A stretch of 64,000 nucleotides of DNA, taken from assembly GCF_001046635.1 (NCBI RefSeq), contig NZ_KQ130454.1:193501-257500 (forward strand), read 5' to 3'. Shown here piece by piece: positions 53,802 to 62,533 of the stretch (positions are counted from its first letter, which is position 1; the number at the start of each line of letters is the position of its first letter). A program made the position numbers and the translations under genes. This DNA is from Novosphingobium barchaimii LL02 (GTDB lineage: Bacteria; Pseudomonadota; Alphaproteobacteria; Sphingomonadales; Sphingomonadaceae). Below the pieces are notes generated by a model. That model made no database searches, was not told the DNA's origin, and saw only the letters and a list, made by a program, of their open reading frames with translations.

Positions 53802-56216
53802 CTATTCCGCCGCCTCGGTCCAAAGCTCGCCGCCATCACCCTCTGCCGGCCACTGCATTCCTGTCAGGACCGGATACCAGCCTTCCGGCGCATCGCCGTA
53901 GCGTTCGCGCAGGGTATCGAGCTTGCGCACGGTGCTCTCGCGGCCCGACAATACGGTGAGAACCTCAGGCATCCCGGCAAGGTCGAGCCGCACCACCACC
54001 GAGGTATCGGCCTGGCGGATCAGGAAGCAGCGCGAATGTACCGGCAGCGTGCGGATGACGTCGAGTTCGTGCTGCGACAGGCCGAAACCCTCGCAGTAAT
54101 CCTCGGCTCGGGCGCGCGAATTGGGCATGAAGATCATCGTCGCGGTCTGCTCGACAAGCGCCGTGGCGATCTTGGAATCCAGCGCGTCGCGCGCTGACTG
54201 GGTGGCGAAGCCCACCAGCGCATTGCGCTTGCGCAGCGTCTTGAGCCAGTCACGGATACGCGCGGCGAAGACCTCGTCGTCGAGCGCCTTCCAACCCTCG
54301 TCGATGAGGATCATCGTCGGCTCGCCGTCGAGGCGCTCGTCGATGCGGTGGAACAGGTACATCATGACCGGCGTGCGCAGACGCGGGCTTTCCAGCAGCG
54401 CGGTCATGTCGAAGCCCAGTACGCGCTGGCTCAGGTCGAGGCGGTCGTGCTGGTTGTCGAACAGCCAGCCATGCTCACCCCCCTGCAGCCAGGCGTCTAA
54501 GCGCGAGGCAAGGTCGCCCGCTTCGGGACGGCGCGCGCCGGCGAGCAGTTCGCGAAAGTGCGACAGGCGGCGCAGCAACGGGTCGTTGTGATAGGCGGCG
54601 TCGACCGCGCCCGCGATCGTCGAAAGCTCCTCCGGCCCCTTCGCGGCCAGCAGCACGCCCAGCCAGTCGCGCAGGAAAGCGCGGTTGGCGGCAGTGTCAG
54701 GCAGCGAGAGCGGGTTGAAACCAGTGGGGTGGCCGGCGGCGATGCGGCTGTATGTGCCGCCGATCCCGCGCAGAAACACTTCGGCGCCGCGATCCTTGTC
54801 GAACAGGATGGTGCGCGGCGCGAACTTCTGTGCCTGCGCGGCGAGGAAGTTCATGACCACCGTCTTACCCGAACCCGACGGACCGATGACGGTGAAGTTA
54901 CCGAGGTCACCCTGGTGGAAATTAAAGAAGAACGGCGTCGAGCTGGTCGTCGACAGCAGCGTGACCGCATCGCCCCAGTGATTGCCACTAGCCTGCCCCA
55001 TCGCAAAGCCGTGCAAACTGCCGAAGCAAGCCATGTTGGCACTGGAAATCAGCGCGCGGCGCACGATGAAGCTCTCGTTACCGGGAAGCTGGCCCCAGAA
55101 CGCAGGCTCCAGGTTCACATCCTCGCGCACCGCGATGGCGCCGGCATCGGCCAGCGCGGCGGCGCACGAAGCGGTGACTTCGTCGAGCTGGTCCAGCGTG
55201 TCGGCGCGGACCAGAACCGACAGGTGATGATCGCCGAAGCCGACCGCACCGGTCCCCAGCGCATCGCGCGCGGCGGACATCTCGCGGCGTTCGGCCGCCG
55301 CTTCCTCGTCGGCGCTGCGCAGGCGGCGCACGGCAAGGTCGATGCGTTCACGGGCAATCTGGCGGTCCGACGGGGCGTAAGTTTCGGTCAGGACCAGTTC
55401 GCACGGCAAACGCAGCAGCGCGTCCGTCAGGCCCGGCGCGGTCGAATCCGGGTATTCCTTGAGGGACACGATCGAGCCGAAGCCGCCGCCGGTCGCGCCG
55501 CGCAGTTCCAGTGCGTCCATGCCGAAACTGGCGCGGCGATAGGGCAGCATGTGGCCGATGTCGGTATCATCGGAAGGGCGGCGCACGGGCCGCATCTCAC
55601 CGTTGTAGAGCGCCGAAAGCAGTTCGAGCACTTCAGAGCATTGCCCGGCCCCGCCTTCGTAATCGCCCAGAAGCCGCGCCCCGTAAGCACCGAGCGAGGC
55701 GACCATCGCCGAAGCAGCGGCCTTGAGCGCGCGCACGTCACCGGGATCGGCCTCGACCGATTCGGCCTTCGACTTCATCATGCGCGTCAGCTTGTCGGCC
55801 CAGCCCGCCTTGCCGCGCGCGGGACGGCGCACCAAGGTTATGAACTGGTCGTTGACGAACAATGCGCCCGAGGACGTGCGCGCACGCCAGCGTGCATCGA
55901 TATGCGCTGCGAGCGGATCGTCGAACCGGCCGTCCATCTCGATCTCCACGCGGCGGCGGATGACGTGATGGTACAGCACGAAACGCGCATCTAGCGAGGA
56001 GCGCAGCAGCACTTCGCGGGTGGCGACATGGGCGTTGAGTTCGTCGGTGTCGGCAGTCTCGAAAGCCAGGCCCGGCACCATGAGCGAGAGCATGACCGAA
56101 CCATCGCGCAGGCGCACGACATTCTCGTCCACCAGCGCGGCATAGGGCAGCCGGTCACCGGCGAGCACTTCCTTCGCTCCCCAGCCCTTCAGCGGCGATT
56201 TGAAGCTCTTGGCCAT
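53802..56216 (-). CDS. virB4: Type IV secretion ATPase VirB4
   Basis: This large AAA+-like ATPase energises pilin extraction and transfer, 804 residues. N-terminal CagE/TrbE/VirB domain (about 1-400): KGWGAKEVLAGDRLPYAALVDENVVRLRDGSVMLSLMVPGLAFET and FGMDALELRGATGGGFGSIVSLKEYP. C-terminal RecA-like domain: Walker A FTVIGPSGSGKTVVMNFLAAQ (about residue 450) and Walker B MILIDEGWKAL followed by FAARIRDWLKTLRKRNALVGFATQSARDAL. GGGGAA lies 7 nt before the ATG. It is the largest operon member and flanked by virB3 and virB6. Confidence 0.96.
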   Translation of the reverse strand: MAKSFKSPLKGWGAKEVLAGDRLPYAALVDENVVRLRDGSVMLSLMVPGLAFETADTDELNAHVATREVLLRSSLDARFVLYHHVIRRRVEIEMDGRFDDPLAAHIDARWRARTSSGALFVNDQFITLVRRPARGKAGWADKLTRMMKSKAESVEADPGDVRALKAAASAMVASLGAYGARLLGDYEGGAGQCSEVLELLSALYNGEMRPVRRPSDDTDIGHMLPYRRASFGMDALELRGATGGGFGSIVSLKEYPDSTAPGLTDALLRLPCELVLTETYAPSDRQIARERIDLAVRRLRSADEEAAAERREMSAARDALGTGAVGFGDHHLSVLVRADTLDQLDEVTASCAAALADAGAIAVREDVNLEPAFWGQLPGNESFIVRRALISSANMACFGSLHGFAMGQASGNHWGDAVTLLSTTSSTPFFFNFHQGDLGNFTVIGPSGSGKTVVMNFLAAQAQKFAPRTILFDKDRGAEVFLRGIGGTYSRIAAGHPTGFNPLSLPDTAANRAFLRDWLGVLLAAKGPEELSTIAGAVDAAYHNDPLLRRLSHFRELLAGARRPEAGDLASRLDAWLQGGEHGWLFDNQHDRLDLSQRVLGFDMTALLESPRLRTPVMMYLFHRIDERLDGEPTMILIDEGWKALDDEVFAARIRDWLKTLRKRNALVGFATQSARDALDSKIATALVEQTATMIFMPNSRARAEDYCEGFGLSQHELDVIRTLPVHSRCFLIRQADTSVVVRLDLAGMPEVLTVLSGRESTVRKLDTLRERYGDAPEGWYPVLTGMQWPAEGDGGELWTEAAE

Positions 56217-56261
56217 TATGTCGTTCCCCCACGCCGTTTCGATGCCGGCGCGTATTCGATG

Positions 56262-56543
56262 TTACGGCGCGTAGCTGTTGCAACCCCAGCGCTGCCAGTT
56301 TGCAACGCGCGGGCACTTGCTGACCTTGGCGATCCACAAGTCGAAGACCCGCGGTTCGCGCAGGCACGCGAGATATCCGGCCCCGTGGATCACCAGCGCC
56401 GCCGGCACTGTCCAGAAGCTCTTGGTGATAAGGAAGATTTCGGTCGTCAGCGCAGCGTTGATTATGAAGTAGCTGTACGTCACGCCCGCGAACATCTGCG
56501 GGCGGGTCAGCGCGCGGTGCACGGGGTAGCGCGCCAGACTCAT
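56262..56543 (-). CDS. virB3: Type IV secretion protein VirB3
   Basis: This 93-residue inner-membrane protein has a short N-terminus (MSLARYPVHRALTRPQMFAGV, the conserved VirB3 H-R-A-L-x-R-P pattern) followed by two close hydrophobic helices (about 22-58). The polar end contains LREPRVFDLWIAKVSKCPRVANWQRWGCNSY. In many systems VirB3 is fused to VirB4; here it is separate, 45 nt upstream. The start was set to the internal Met because the family motif begins there; the 32 codons before it overlap the virB2 end. Confidence 0.92.
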   Translation of the reverse strand: MSLARYPVHRALTRPQMFAGVTYSYFIINAALTTEIFLITKSFWTVPAALVIHGAGYLACLREPRVFDLWIAKVSKCPRVANWQRWGCNSYAP

Positions 56544-56556
56544 GACCAGCGCCTCA

Positions 56557-56901
56557 TCAGCCCACAGCCGCCGACTGGATACCGGTGACGATCGCACCGG
56601 CGCCGAACAGGATGAACACGCCAATGATGACGGTTGCACCGAAGCGCCAGTTCATCCGGCCAGTCAGCATCATGAAGCCGACAGCGGCAACCGCCATGAC
56701 GGCCACGGCAGTGGCGACGTTACCAAGCAGAGTGCCCTGCAGCCAGCCCAGTGCCGCAACGATCGGGCCCGATCCGGCCGGATCTTGAGCAACAGCCTGT
56801 GCGTGAACCAGTGAAGGTGCAAAAAGGCTAGGGACAGTGCCCATAGCGGAGAGCAAGCCGCGCGATTTGCGGCCGTAAGACTTTACGTATCGAATCACCA
56901 T
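56557..56901 (-). CDS. virB2: Type IV secretion pilin VirB2 (TrbC-like)
   Basis: This major pilin subunit has 114 residues with a long signal region (about 1-35, ending PSLVHAQAVAQ). Two hydrophobic helices follow (about 45-75 and 85-110, GWLQGTLLGNVATAVAVMAVAAVGFMMLTGRMNWRFGATVIIGVFILFGAGAIVTGI), the typical VirB2 hairpin with a short polar loop. GGAGG lies only 3 nt before the ATG, so the in-frame GTG one codon later (spacing 6) may be the true start. It is the first gene of the operon; a small hairpin (56928-56944) and 12-nt direct repeats lie upstream. Confidence 0.92.
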   Translation of the reverse strand: MVIRYVKSYGRKSRGLLSAMGTVPSLFAPSLVHAQAVAQDPAGSGPIVAALGWLQGTLLGNVATAVAVMAVAAVGFMMLTGRMNWRFGATVIIGVFILFGAGAIVTGIQSAAVG

Positions 56902-57001
56902 GTCCTCCGTATGACGGCCAAGTGCGCCACCTGGATGACAGGTGTGTGACGATGGCGCGGCAGACCGTCATGGTTTCGGCATGTATCACAAGATGTTTCC
57001 G

Positions 57002-57066
57002 AATTCGTGACTGGCCCATCAGTCGCGAAATGCCCTGTTCTTTGCGACAAGAGCAATTCGTGACTG
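57002..57066. repeat. 12-nt direct repeats upstream of the virB operon
   Basis: AATTCGTGACTG occurs at 57002-57013 and again at 57055-57066, 53 nt apart, about 100-165 nt before the virB2 start. This spacing is near five helical turns, as for two operator copies on one face. No other signal is seen in 56902-57155 beyond the small leader hairpin. Confidence 0.45.
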
Positions 57067-57155
57067 AATTATCTGGGCAAAATGGCCGGAAGAACACGAA
57101 TACAGCAGCAGATGGATCGGCAGTTTGCGATGTCCCGGTGCCGAACTGCGACGAA

Positions 57156-57530
57156 TCAGCGAGTGGCGACCGTCCTTGACGCCATAAGCCCCTTCAATGC
57201 CATGCGCGCCGCCTGGCGCGAATCCATCCAGCTGCCGTCCGCCAGTTCCAGATCGTAACGCTCAGGTGTTGCTGCCGCAGCGCGATAGGCTGCCAGCGCC
57301 TTGTCGCCTTGCCCGGCACGGATATAGGCCGCCCCCAGGTTGATGAGGGCCGCGGGATCTTCCGACCGCAATGCGCCGTTCGCTTCAAGTTTGCGCACCG
57401 CTGCCTGCGACTGGCCCTCGGAAAGCTCGCGGTAGGCGACCTCCGTTACGTCGGATCGGGGCTGGTCCATTGCAAGAGAGATGACCGACTGCCCCATCAG
57501 AGCGGCAGTAAGGAGGACTGAAAGCGACAT
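57156..57530 (-). CDS. Small secreted TPR protein
   Basis: The 124 residues include a signal peptide (MSLSVLLTAALMGQSVISLAMDQ, about 1-21). The mature part has one to two tetratricopeptide repeats: VAYRELSEGQSQAAVRKLEANGALRSEDPAALINLGAAYIRAGQGDKALAAYRAAAATPERYDLELADG. AGGGAGAG 6-7 nt upstream fixes the ATG at 57530, eleven codons inside the open frame. It lies upstream of virB2 on the same strand (254-nt gap), so it might serve as an accessory of that system, but that is only positional. It is divergent from the lipoprotein/TonB receptor locus, sharing the Pho-box-like intergenic region. Confidence 0.75.
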   Translation of the reverse strand: MSLSVLLTAALMGQSVISLAMDQPRSDVTEVAYRELSEGQSQAAVRKLEANGALRSEDPAALINLGAAYIRAGQGDKALAAYRAAAATPERYDLELADGSWMDSRQAARMALKGLMASRTVATR

Positions 57531-57605
57531 GAGAACTCTCCCTTTATCGTATTGGTAGCTCACATCGTCTGCGCGAATCGCTGATCCATCAACAAAATGA
57601 CGGAA

Positions 57606-57766
57606 GTGTCATAAAACTGCAATATCGACGTCGGTCACCAAAAATCGCGAGTCGCGATTGGCATCCGGGGCATCTCACGTCTGTTGGCTGGTCCTAATCA
57701 CGGATTTGTCACATCTGTGTCGTATTAGTGCATATTAGTGTCATCGTAGCGCCAACATAATGTCAT
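57606..57766 (+). promoter_or_regulatory. Array of PhoB-box-like TGTCA repeats before the lipoprotein/TonB receptor locus
   Basis: GTGTCATAAAACTGCAAT (57606-57623) matches 13-14 of 18 Pho-box positions. TGTCA and TGTCG at 57707 and 57718 are 11 nt apart, the PhoB repeat spacing. TGTCAT recurs at 57739 and 57761, 22 nt (two units) apart. CATAAT at 57756 lies 11 nt after the 57739 site, where the -10 of a pho promoter is expected. TATTAGTG is also directly repeated at 57723 and 57733. The array fills most of the 312-nt gap 57531-57842. Confidence 0.5.
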
Positions 57767-57842
57767 TCGCGCCCCTTAGACGCCCGGTGGCAACGAAGGC
57801 GGAATCGTCGCCTCGTTTCGACCTGAACACGGGGGATCCATC

Positions 57843-59435
57843 GTGAAGAAAATTTCTGGTCTGCTGCTTGTGAGCAGCAGCGCTATCGCTCTTGCCGGCT
57901 GCGGAGCCGACGACATTTCCTCGCCCGGCGCAGGCTCGATCAACGTTCCGATCACGAACCCCGCCCCGACCCCGACCCCGACGCCCGGCACCGGTCTGGT
58001 CGAAGCGGCCACCGACTGCCCCTCGATCGGCGCAAGCCGAGGCCTGACTAACAGTGGCACCATCACTGGCCCCGAAGGCACGTGGCGTGTGTGCACCCTG
58101 CCCACCCTGATCGACGCCAGCACGACGCTGCCGAAGACCGCCGGCGTCCTTTACCGCATGAACGGCCGCGTTGACGTCGGATGCGACGGCGGCCTGACCG
58201 CGCCGACCACGGCTGCACCGCGCGCAACGACCACGGCCAGCTGCAGCGGCCGCTCGCTCACCGCCGACACCAACGTCACGCTCACGATCGAGCCGGGCGT
58301 CATCGTCTACGGCGAGAACGGCGCAGAGCCGGCGTGGCTGGCAGTCAACCGCGGTAACAAGATCAACGCATCGGGCACTCTGGCCCAGCCGATCATCTTC
58401 ACCACCTACGACAACGTGCGCGGCATCGCCACGGAAGCCACCGACGGCCGCTGGGGCGGCGTCGTGCTCATGGGCCGCGGTATCACGACCGACTGCACCG
58501 CCGGCGGTTCGACCACCAACCAGACCTGCGAGCGCGACACCGAAGGCGCATCCAGCCCGGCCGTGTTCGGCGGCAGCGACAACGCCTACAACGCGGGCAC
58601 CATGCGCTACGTGCAGATCCGCTACTCGGGCTTCGTCCTGGGTGCGAACATCGAGCTTCAGGCCCTTACCGGTGAAGGCCTCGGCACCGGCACCACGCTG
58701 GAATACATCCAGAGCGTGAACAGCTCGGACGATGGCGCCGAATTCTTCGGCGGCGCGGTCAACATGAAGCACTACATCGCCGTCAATGCCGACGATGACA
58801 GCCTCGACATCGACACCGGCCTTCAGGGCAACTTCCAGTACGTCCTGATCGCCCAGCGCAACGCTGACGGCGACTCGCTGATGGAAGTCGACAGCAACGG
58901 CAACGAAGAACTTCTGCCCCGCCAGAAGAGCGTCGTCGCCAACTTCACCGCCATCCAGCCGGGTGTGAACAACAACTCCAACAATGCCGCAATCTTCGCG
59001 CGCGGCAACGCTGACCTGACGCTGGTCAACGGTGTGGTCGTTGCTCCGCAGGACGAGTGCATCCGTCTCAACGGCACCGGCACCACTCCCGCTACGCTCA
59101 AGGCCTTCTCGGTCGCCATGACCTGCAGCGGCACCGGCGCCTTCCTCGGCACCGGCAGCTACACCGCACCGCAGGTACAGGCGCAGTTCGGCGCCGGCAC
59201 CAACAACAATGCCGCTTTCACCTCGACGCTGACGAGCACCTTCGTCAACGGCGCCAACGAAACCGGCGTTGTTGCCTACGCCGACATCAAGACGCTCTCG
59301 AGCTACTTCGACACGGTAACCTATATCGGCGCCGTGAAGGACGCCACAGACACCTGGTTCCGCGGCTGGACCTGCGACACTGCATCGGCAGAGCTGGGCT
59401 CCAACTCGCGCTGCACGGCGCTGCCCGTCACCTGA
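57843..59435 (+). CDS. Putative secreted lipoprotein paired with a TonB-dependent receptor
   Basis: The 530 residues begin with a lipoprotein signal MKKISGLLLVSSSAIALAGC (lipidated Cys20), then a Pro/Thr linker (PAPTPTPTPGTG). The body is rich in short beta strands with Asn/Gly/Thr turns (LTIEPGVIVYGENG, GRWGGVVLMGRG, GNFQYVLIAQRNADGDSLMEVDSNGN, NAAIFARGNADLTLVNGVVV), suggesting a right-handed beta-helix-like fold. Several Cys pairs (for example DCPS with RVCTL, and TCDTASAELGSNSRC) look disulphide-bonded. I know no function. It immediately precedes a TonB-dependent receptor and lies behind Pho-box-like sites, so it may present a phosphate-containing ligand to the receptor, which is inference. 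Confidence 0.8.
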   Translation: MKKISGLLLVSSSAIALAGCGADDISSPGAGSINVPITNPAPTPTPTPGTGLVEAATDCPSIGASRGLTNSGTITGPEGTWRVCTLPTLIDASTTLPKTAGVLYRMNGRVDVGCDGGLTAPTTAAPRATTTASCSGRSLTADTNVTLTIEPGVIVYGENGAEPAWLAVNRGNKINASGTLAQPIIFTTYDNVRGIATEATDGRWGGVVLMGRGITTDCTAGGSTTNQTCERDTEGASSPAVFGGSDNAYNAGTMRYVQIRYSGFVLGANIELQALTGEGLGTGTTLEYIQSVNSSDDGAEFFGGAVNMKHYIAVNADDDSLDIDTGLQGNFQYVLIAQRNADGDSLMEVDSNGNEELLPRQKSVVANFTAIQPGVNNNSNNAAIFARGNADLTLVNGVVVAPQDECIRLNGTGTTPATLKAFSVAMTCSGTGAFLGTGSYTAPQVQAQFGAGTNNNAAFTSTLTSTFVNGANETGVVAYADIKTLSSYFDTVTYIGAVKDATDTWFRGWTCDTASAELGSNSRCTALPVT

Positions 59436-59460
59436 GGCATCCGCCCTTAGCCGACAAAAA

Positions 59461-59494
59461 GGGGGGGCGGTCCGCGAAGGCCGCCCCCTCGTTT
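59461..59494 (+). terminator. Hairpin between lipoprotein and TonB receptor genes
   Basis: A stem GGGGGCGG(T)CC with GGCCGCCCCC and loop GCGAA is followed by TCGTTTG. It is 26 nt after the lipoprotein stop and 30 nt before the receptor ATG. The T tract is weak, so partial termination lowering receptor expression relative to lipoprotein is likely. Confidence 0.55.
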
Positions 59495-59524
59495 GCATTA
59501 ATCTTTGTTCCAGGGGGACACCAC

Positions 59525-62209
59525 ATGAACAAGCGGCTCGTATCGGCGCTGCTGCTTTCCAGCGCGTTGACCATGCCGACGGCGGCGTGGGCGCAGGATA
59601 GCACCACCACCGACACCACAGCGCCCACCGCCACCGGCACGCCGCCCATCGCGCAGCCGGAAGAAGCGGAAGAGGCCGGCGCGCCCGACGTGTCGATCCC
59701 GGGCGGCGAAATTCTCGTCACCGGCCAGCGTTCGCGCAACGTGCAGCGTTACGCGCCGCAGGTCGTGTCGGTCCTGTCGACCGAACAGATCGCCCGTACG
59801 GGTGAAGGCGACATCGCCGGCGCGCTCAGCCGCGTCACCGGCCTGTCGGTTGTCGGCAACGGCTACGTCTACGTCCGCGGGCTGGGCGACCGTTACTCGC
59901 TGGCACTGCTCAACGGCTCGCCGCTGCCAAGCCCCGAGCCGCTCAAGCGCGTGGTTCCGCTTGACCTGTTCCCGACCAGCATGATCGCCTCATCGCTCGT
60001 CCAGAAGAGCTATTCGGTCAACTTTCCCGGCGAGTTCGGCGGCGGCGTTATCAACCTGACCACGCGCGCCGTGCCCGACAAGCCGTTCCTGACCTTCGGC
60101 GGCGGCGCATCCTGGGATACCGAGACGACGAACAAGCTCGGCTATACCTATTACGGCAGCAAGACCGACTGGACCGGCTACGACAACGGCAACCGCAACC
60201 TGTCGGTCGAGATGAAGGACTACCTGAAGAGCGGCACGCTGCTCAACGGCACCAGCGACGAGGCGCGCGCCATCGGCAGCACCCTCATCAACGGCCGCAA
60301 CGGCGTTATCCAGCGCGACGACCACCAGCCCGTCAACTTCTCGGGCAGCATCTCGGGCGGTACCTTTGTCGACATCGGCGAAGTGCGTCTGGGCGTGATC
60401 GCCGCCGGCAGCTATTCCAACACGCTGCAGACCAAGGACATCACGACGCAGCGCGTGGCCGGCCTCGATCCCGACACCCGCGAGCAGGACTTCCAGCAGA
60501 TCGTCACGGACAACCGCATCGTCGCCAACGCGATGGTCGGCCTCGGCCTTGAATGGGGCGAGAACAAGATCCGCTGGACGAACCTCTACATCCACGACAC
60601 GGTCAAGCGCACGGCGCTGGCGCTGGGTTACCAGAACGCCACGCCTTCGATCGATTACATGAACCAGGACACCGGCTTTTACGAACGCCAACTGCTGGAC
60701 ACCCAGCTCGTCGGCGAGTTCAAGCTGGGCGGCGACACCGAACTCGACGTTCGCGGTGGCTACGCCAATTCGAAGCGCAAGGCGCCTTACGAAATCTCGC
60801 TGCAATACGTGCGCAGCAACTCCGGCCAGTTCGGCGACTCGTTCATAAACCGCCTCGACGGCGGCAACCAGGGTGATGCCGAAATCACCTTCTCCGACCT
60901 CGACGAAGATGTGTGGTCGGCGGGCGCCGACTTGTCGCACAGCTTCTCGCCGGGCTGGACGGGCACGGTGGGTTATGCCTACCAGCTCAACGATCGCCGC
61001 ACTTCGCGCCGGGCCTTCCAGATCCGCGCACAGGGCGATACCCGCCTGGTCAGCGCCTTCGGCCTGCTTCGGCCTGACGTCCTGTTCCAGCCGGGCATGT
61101 TCTTCATCGATCAGGCAACGGGCGGGGCAGTCGATTACCACCTGCTCACGAACGAGATCGACTTCGCGGGCGCCATCTTCGATGCCAAGTTGAACAACCA
61201 TGCCTGGTACGCCAAGCTGAATGGTTCGCTCACCGAAGCGCTGACGTTCGACCTTGGCGTGCGTTGGGAATATGCCAACCAGTTCGCCGGCGTCGTCCCC
61301 ATCGCGGACACCGGCACGGCAATCCCAGACACCAATCTCGAGCGCGAGTACTGGCTGCCCGCTCTTACGTTGACCTACGAAATCCAGCCGGGTCTGCAGG
61401 CACGAGTCAACGCCTCGAAGACGATTGCCCGCCCGCAATTCCGTGAATTGCTGTACCAGACGTTCTTCGACCCGGACAGCAACCGCAGCTACCGCGGCAA
61501 CCCGCTGCTCGTGGACAGCCAGCTGTATAACGCAGAAGCCCGCGTCGAATGGTACATGAACCGTGACGACAAGGTTTCGCTGGGTGCGTTCTTCAAGCGC
61601 CTGGACAATCCGATCGAGACGTTCCTGGTCCGTCCGGGCAACGATTTCGTCACGACTTACGCCAACGCGCCGAAGGCCGACCTCTACGGTGCCGAAATCG
61701 AAGCGCAGAAGTATTTCGACGCCTTCGCCGATCGCCGTATTCTGATCTCGGCCAACTACACCTACACCAAGTCGAAGCTGAAGGTGAAGGAAGGCGACAC
61801 CACAGATGTCTACGGCGCCTCCACCAACAATGCGCTCGACTACTTCCGCAACGGGGCTCCGCTCACCGGACAGTCGGAGCACATTGCAAACGTGCAGATC
61901 GGCCTCGAACAGCAGGGCAAGCTGTCGCAGCAGACGCTTCTGCTGAACTATGCCAGCAAGCGCGCCACAAGCCGCGGCCTCAACCAGTCGGGCCAACCCG
62001 ATATCTTCGAGAACCCCGGCTTCACGCTGGACTTCGTCATGCGTCAGGGCATCGCTCTGGCCGGCACGGATGTCGAGCTGAAGTTTGAGGCGCGCAACAT
62101 CACCGGCCGCAGGCATCTTGAGTATCAGGACTTCGAAGCTGGCCGTATCCAGGTCAACAGCTACGATGTCGGCCGCGTGTTCGCGCTTTCGGCAGCCGTG
62201 ACCTTCTGA
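59525..62209 (+). CDS. TonB-dependent outer-membrane receptor
   Basis: The 894 residues begin with a signal peptide (about 1-24, ending AAWAQ). A Thr/Pro/Glu-rich stretch and the plug domain follow: EILVTGQRSRNVQRYAPQVVSVLSTEQIARTGEGDIAGALSRVTGLSVVGNGYVYVRGLGDRYSLALLNGSPLPSPEP, then VNFPGEFGGGVINLTTR. A 22-strand barrel follows, with TonB-receptor end features (FENPGFTLDFVMRQGIALAGTDVELKFEARNITGRRHLEYQ) and the terminal Phe (AAVTF) needed for barrel assembly. The ligand is unknown. The start is the ATG after the hairpin; the open frame upstream is a shadow of the lipoprotein gene. A strong terminator follows. Confidence 0.95.
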   Translation: MNKRLVSALLLSSALTMPTAAWAQDSTTTDTTAPTATGTPPIAQPEEAEEAGAPDVSIPGGEILVTGQRSRNVQRYAPQVVSVLSTEQIARTGEGDIAGALSRVTGLSVVGNGYVYVRGLGDRYSLALLNGSPLPSPEPLKRVVPLDLFPTSMIASSLVQKSYSVNFPGEFGGGVINLTTRAVPDKPFLTFGGGASWDTETTNKLGYTYYGSKTDWTGYDNGNRNLSVEMKDYLKSGTLLNGTSDEARAIGSTLINGRNGVIQRDDHQPVNFSGSISGGTFVDIGEVRLGVIAAGSYSNTLQTKDITTQRVAGLDPDTREQDFQQIVTDNRIVANAMVGLGLEWGENKIRWTNLYIHDTVKRTALALGYQNATPSIDYMNQDTGFYERQLLDTQLVGEFKLGGDTELDVRGGYANSKRKAPYEISLQYVRSNSGQFGDSFINRLDGGNQGDAEITFSDLDEDVWSAGADLSHSFSPGWTGTVGYAYQLNDRRTSRRAFQIRAQGDTRLVSAFGLLRPDVLFQPGMFFIDQATGGAVDYHLLTNEIDFAGAIFDAKLNNHAWYAKLNGSLTEALTFDLGVRWEYANQFAGVVPIADTGTAIPDTNLEREYWLPALTLTYEIQPGLQARVNASKTIARPQFRELLYQTFFDPDSNRSYRGNPLLVDSQLYNAEARVEWYMNRDDKVSLGAFFKRLDNPIETFLVRPGNDFVTTYANAPKADLYGAEIEAQKYFDAFADRRILISANYTYTKSKLKVKEGDTTDVYGASTNNALDYFRNGAPLTGQSEHIANVQIGLEQQGKLSQQTLLLNYASKRATSRGLNQSGQPDIFENPGFTLDFVMRQGIALAGTDVELKFEARNITGRRHLEYQDFEAGRIQVNSYDVGRVFALSAAVTF

Positions 62210-62250
62210 TTTTCAACGGGAGGGACCTGCCCTCCCGCTCCAACTGGAAA

Positions 62251-62285
62251 GGCTCGGGCGCAGCAATGCACCCGGGCCTTTTTTT
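62251..62285 (+). terminator. Rho-independent terminator of the TonB receptor gene
   Basis: GGCTCGGG (62251-62258) pairs with CCCGGGCC (62271-62278), with an inner GCA/TGC pair closing the loop, followed by seven T. It is 42 nt past the stop; a second GGGAGGG/CCCTCCC hairpin precedes it (62219-62236). Confidence 0.9.
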
Positions 62286-62324
62286 GCGCTTCCCAAGGCC
62301 ATCCGGGGCGCGTAAGGGGCCCGG

Positions 62325-62454
62325 GTCATCTGGGGAGTAGCCACCCGCGCTCCCGGTCTGCAAAGGCTTCGTGCGGGACCTGCCGTCAACATACTTGGCC
62401 GAGAGGCCATGGCGCGCAGGAGGACGGTCGAACCGTCCGGGCGAGACCAATGAC
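62325..62454 (+). promoter_or_regulatory. yybP-ykoY (Mn2+-sensing) riboswitch
   Basis: The diagnostic elements occur in order: P1 5' strand GTCAT (62325-62329), GGGGAGTAG (62332-62340), CGTCAACATACTTGG (62384-62398), a variable stem GGACGGT/ACCGTCC (62422-62438), then GGGCGAGACCAATGAC whose ATGAC (62450-62454) closes P1. This is the manganese-responsive aptamer that in proteobacteria sits before Mn2+ exporters. Downstream, GGCCGGGCG (62471-62479) pairs with CGCCCGGCC (62510-62518) right beside the GGAG ribosome site, which suggests translational control. Confidence 0.93.
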
Positions 62455-62533
62455 GCTTGCGGTTCCGCTCGGCCGGGCGGGTTCCGTACGCGTCGTTGCG
62501 TCTGCCTTACGCCCGGCCCCGGAGTACCATGAC

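Noticed and set aside
57741-59498. 585-codon minus-strand frame over the lipoprotein gene
   Set aside because: Low-complexity Gly/Val/Ala/Arg shadow; the opposite strand has a lipobox, ordered beta-rich body and a regulated promoter region.
59990-62116. 708-codon open frame antisense to the TonB receptor
   Set aside because: It is a GC-driven shadow frame with no family resemblance; the plus-strand protein has a signal peptide, plug, barrel and terminal Phe.
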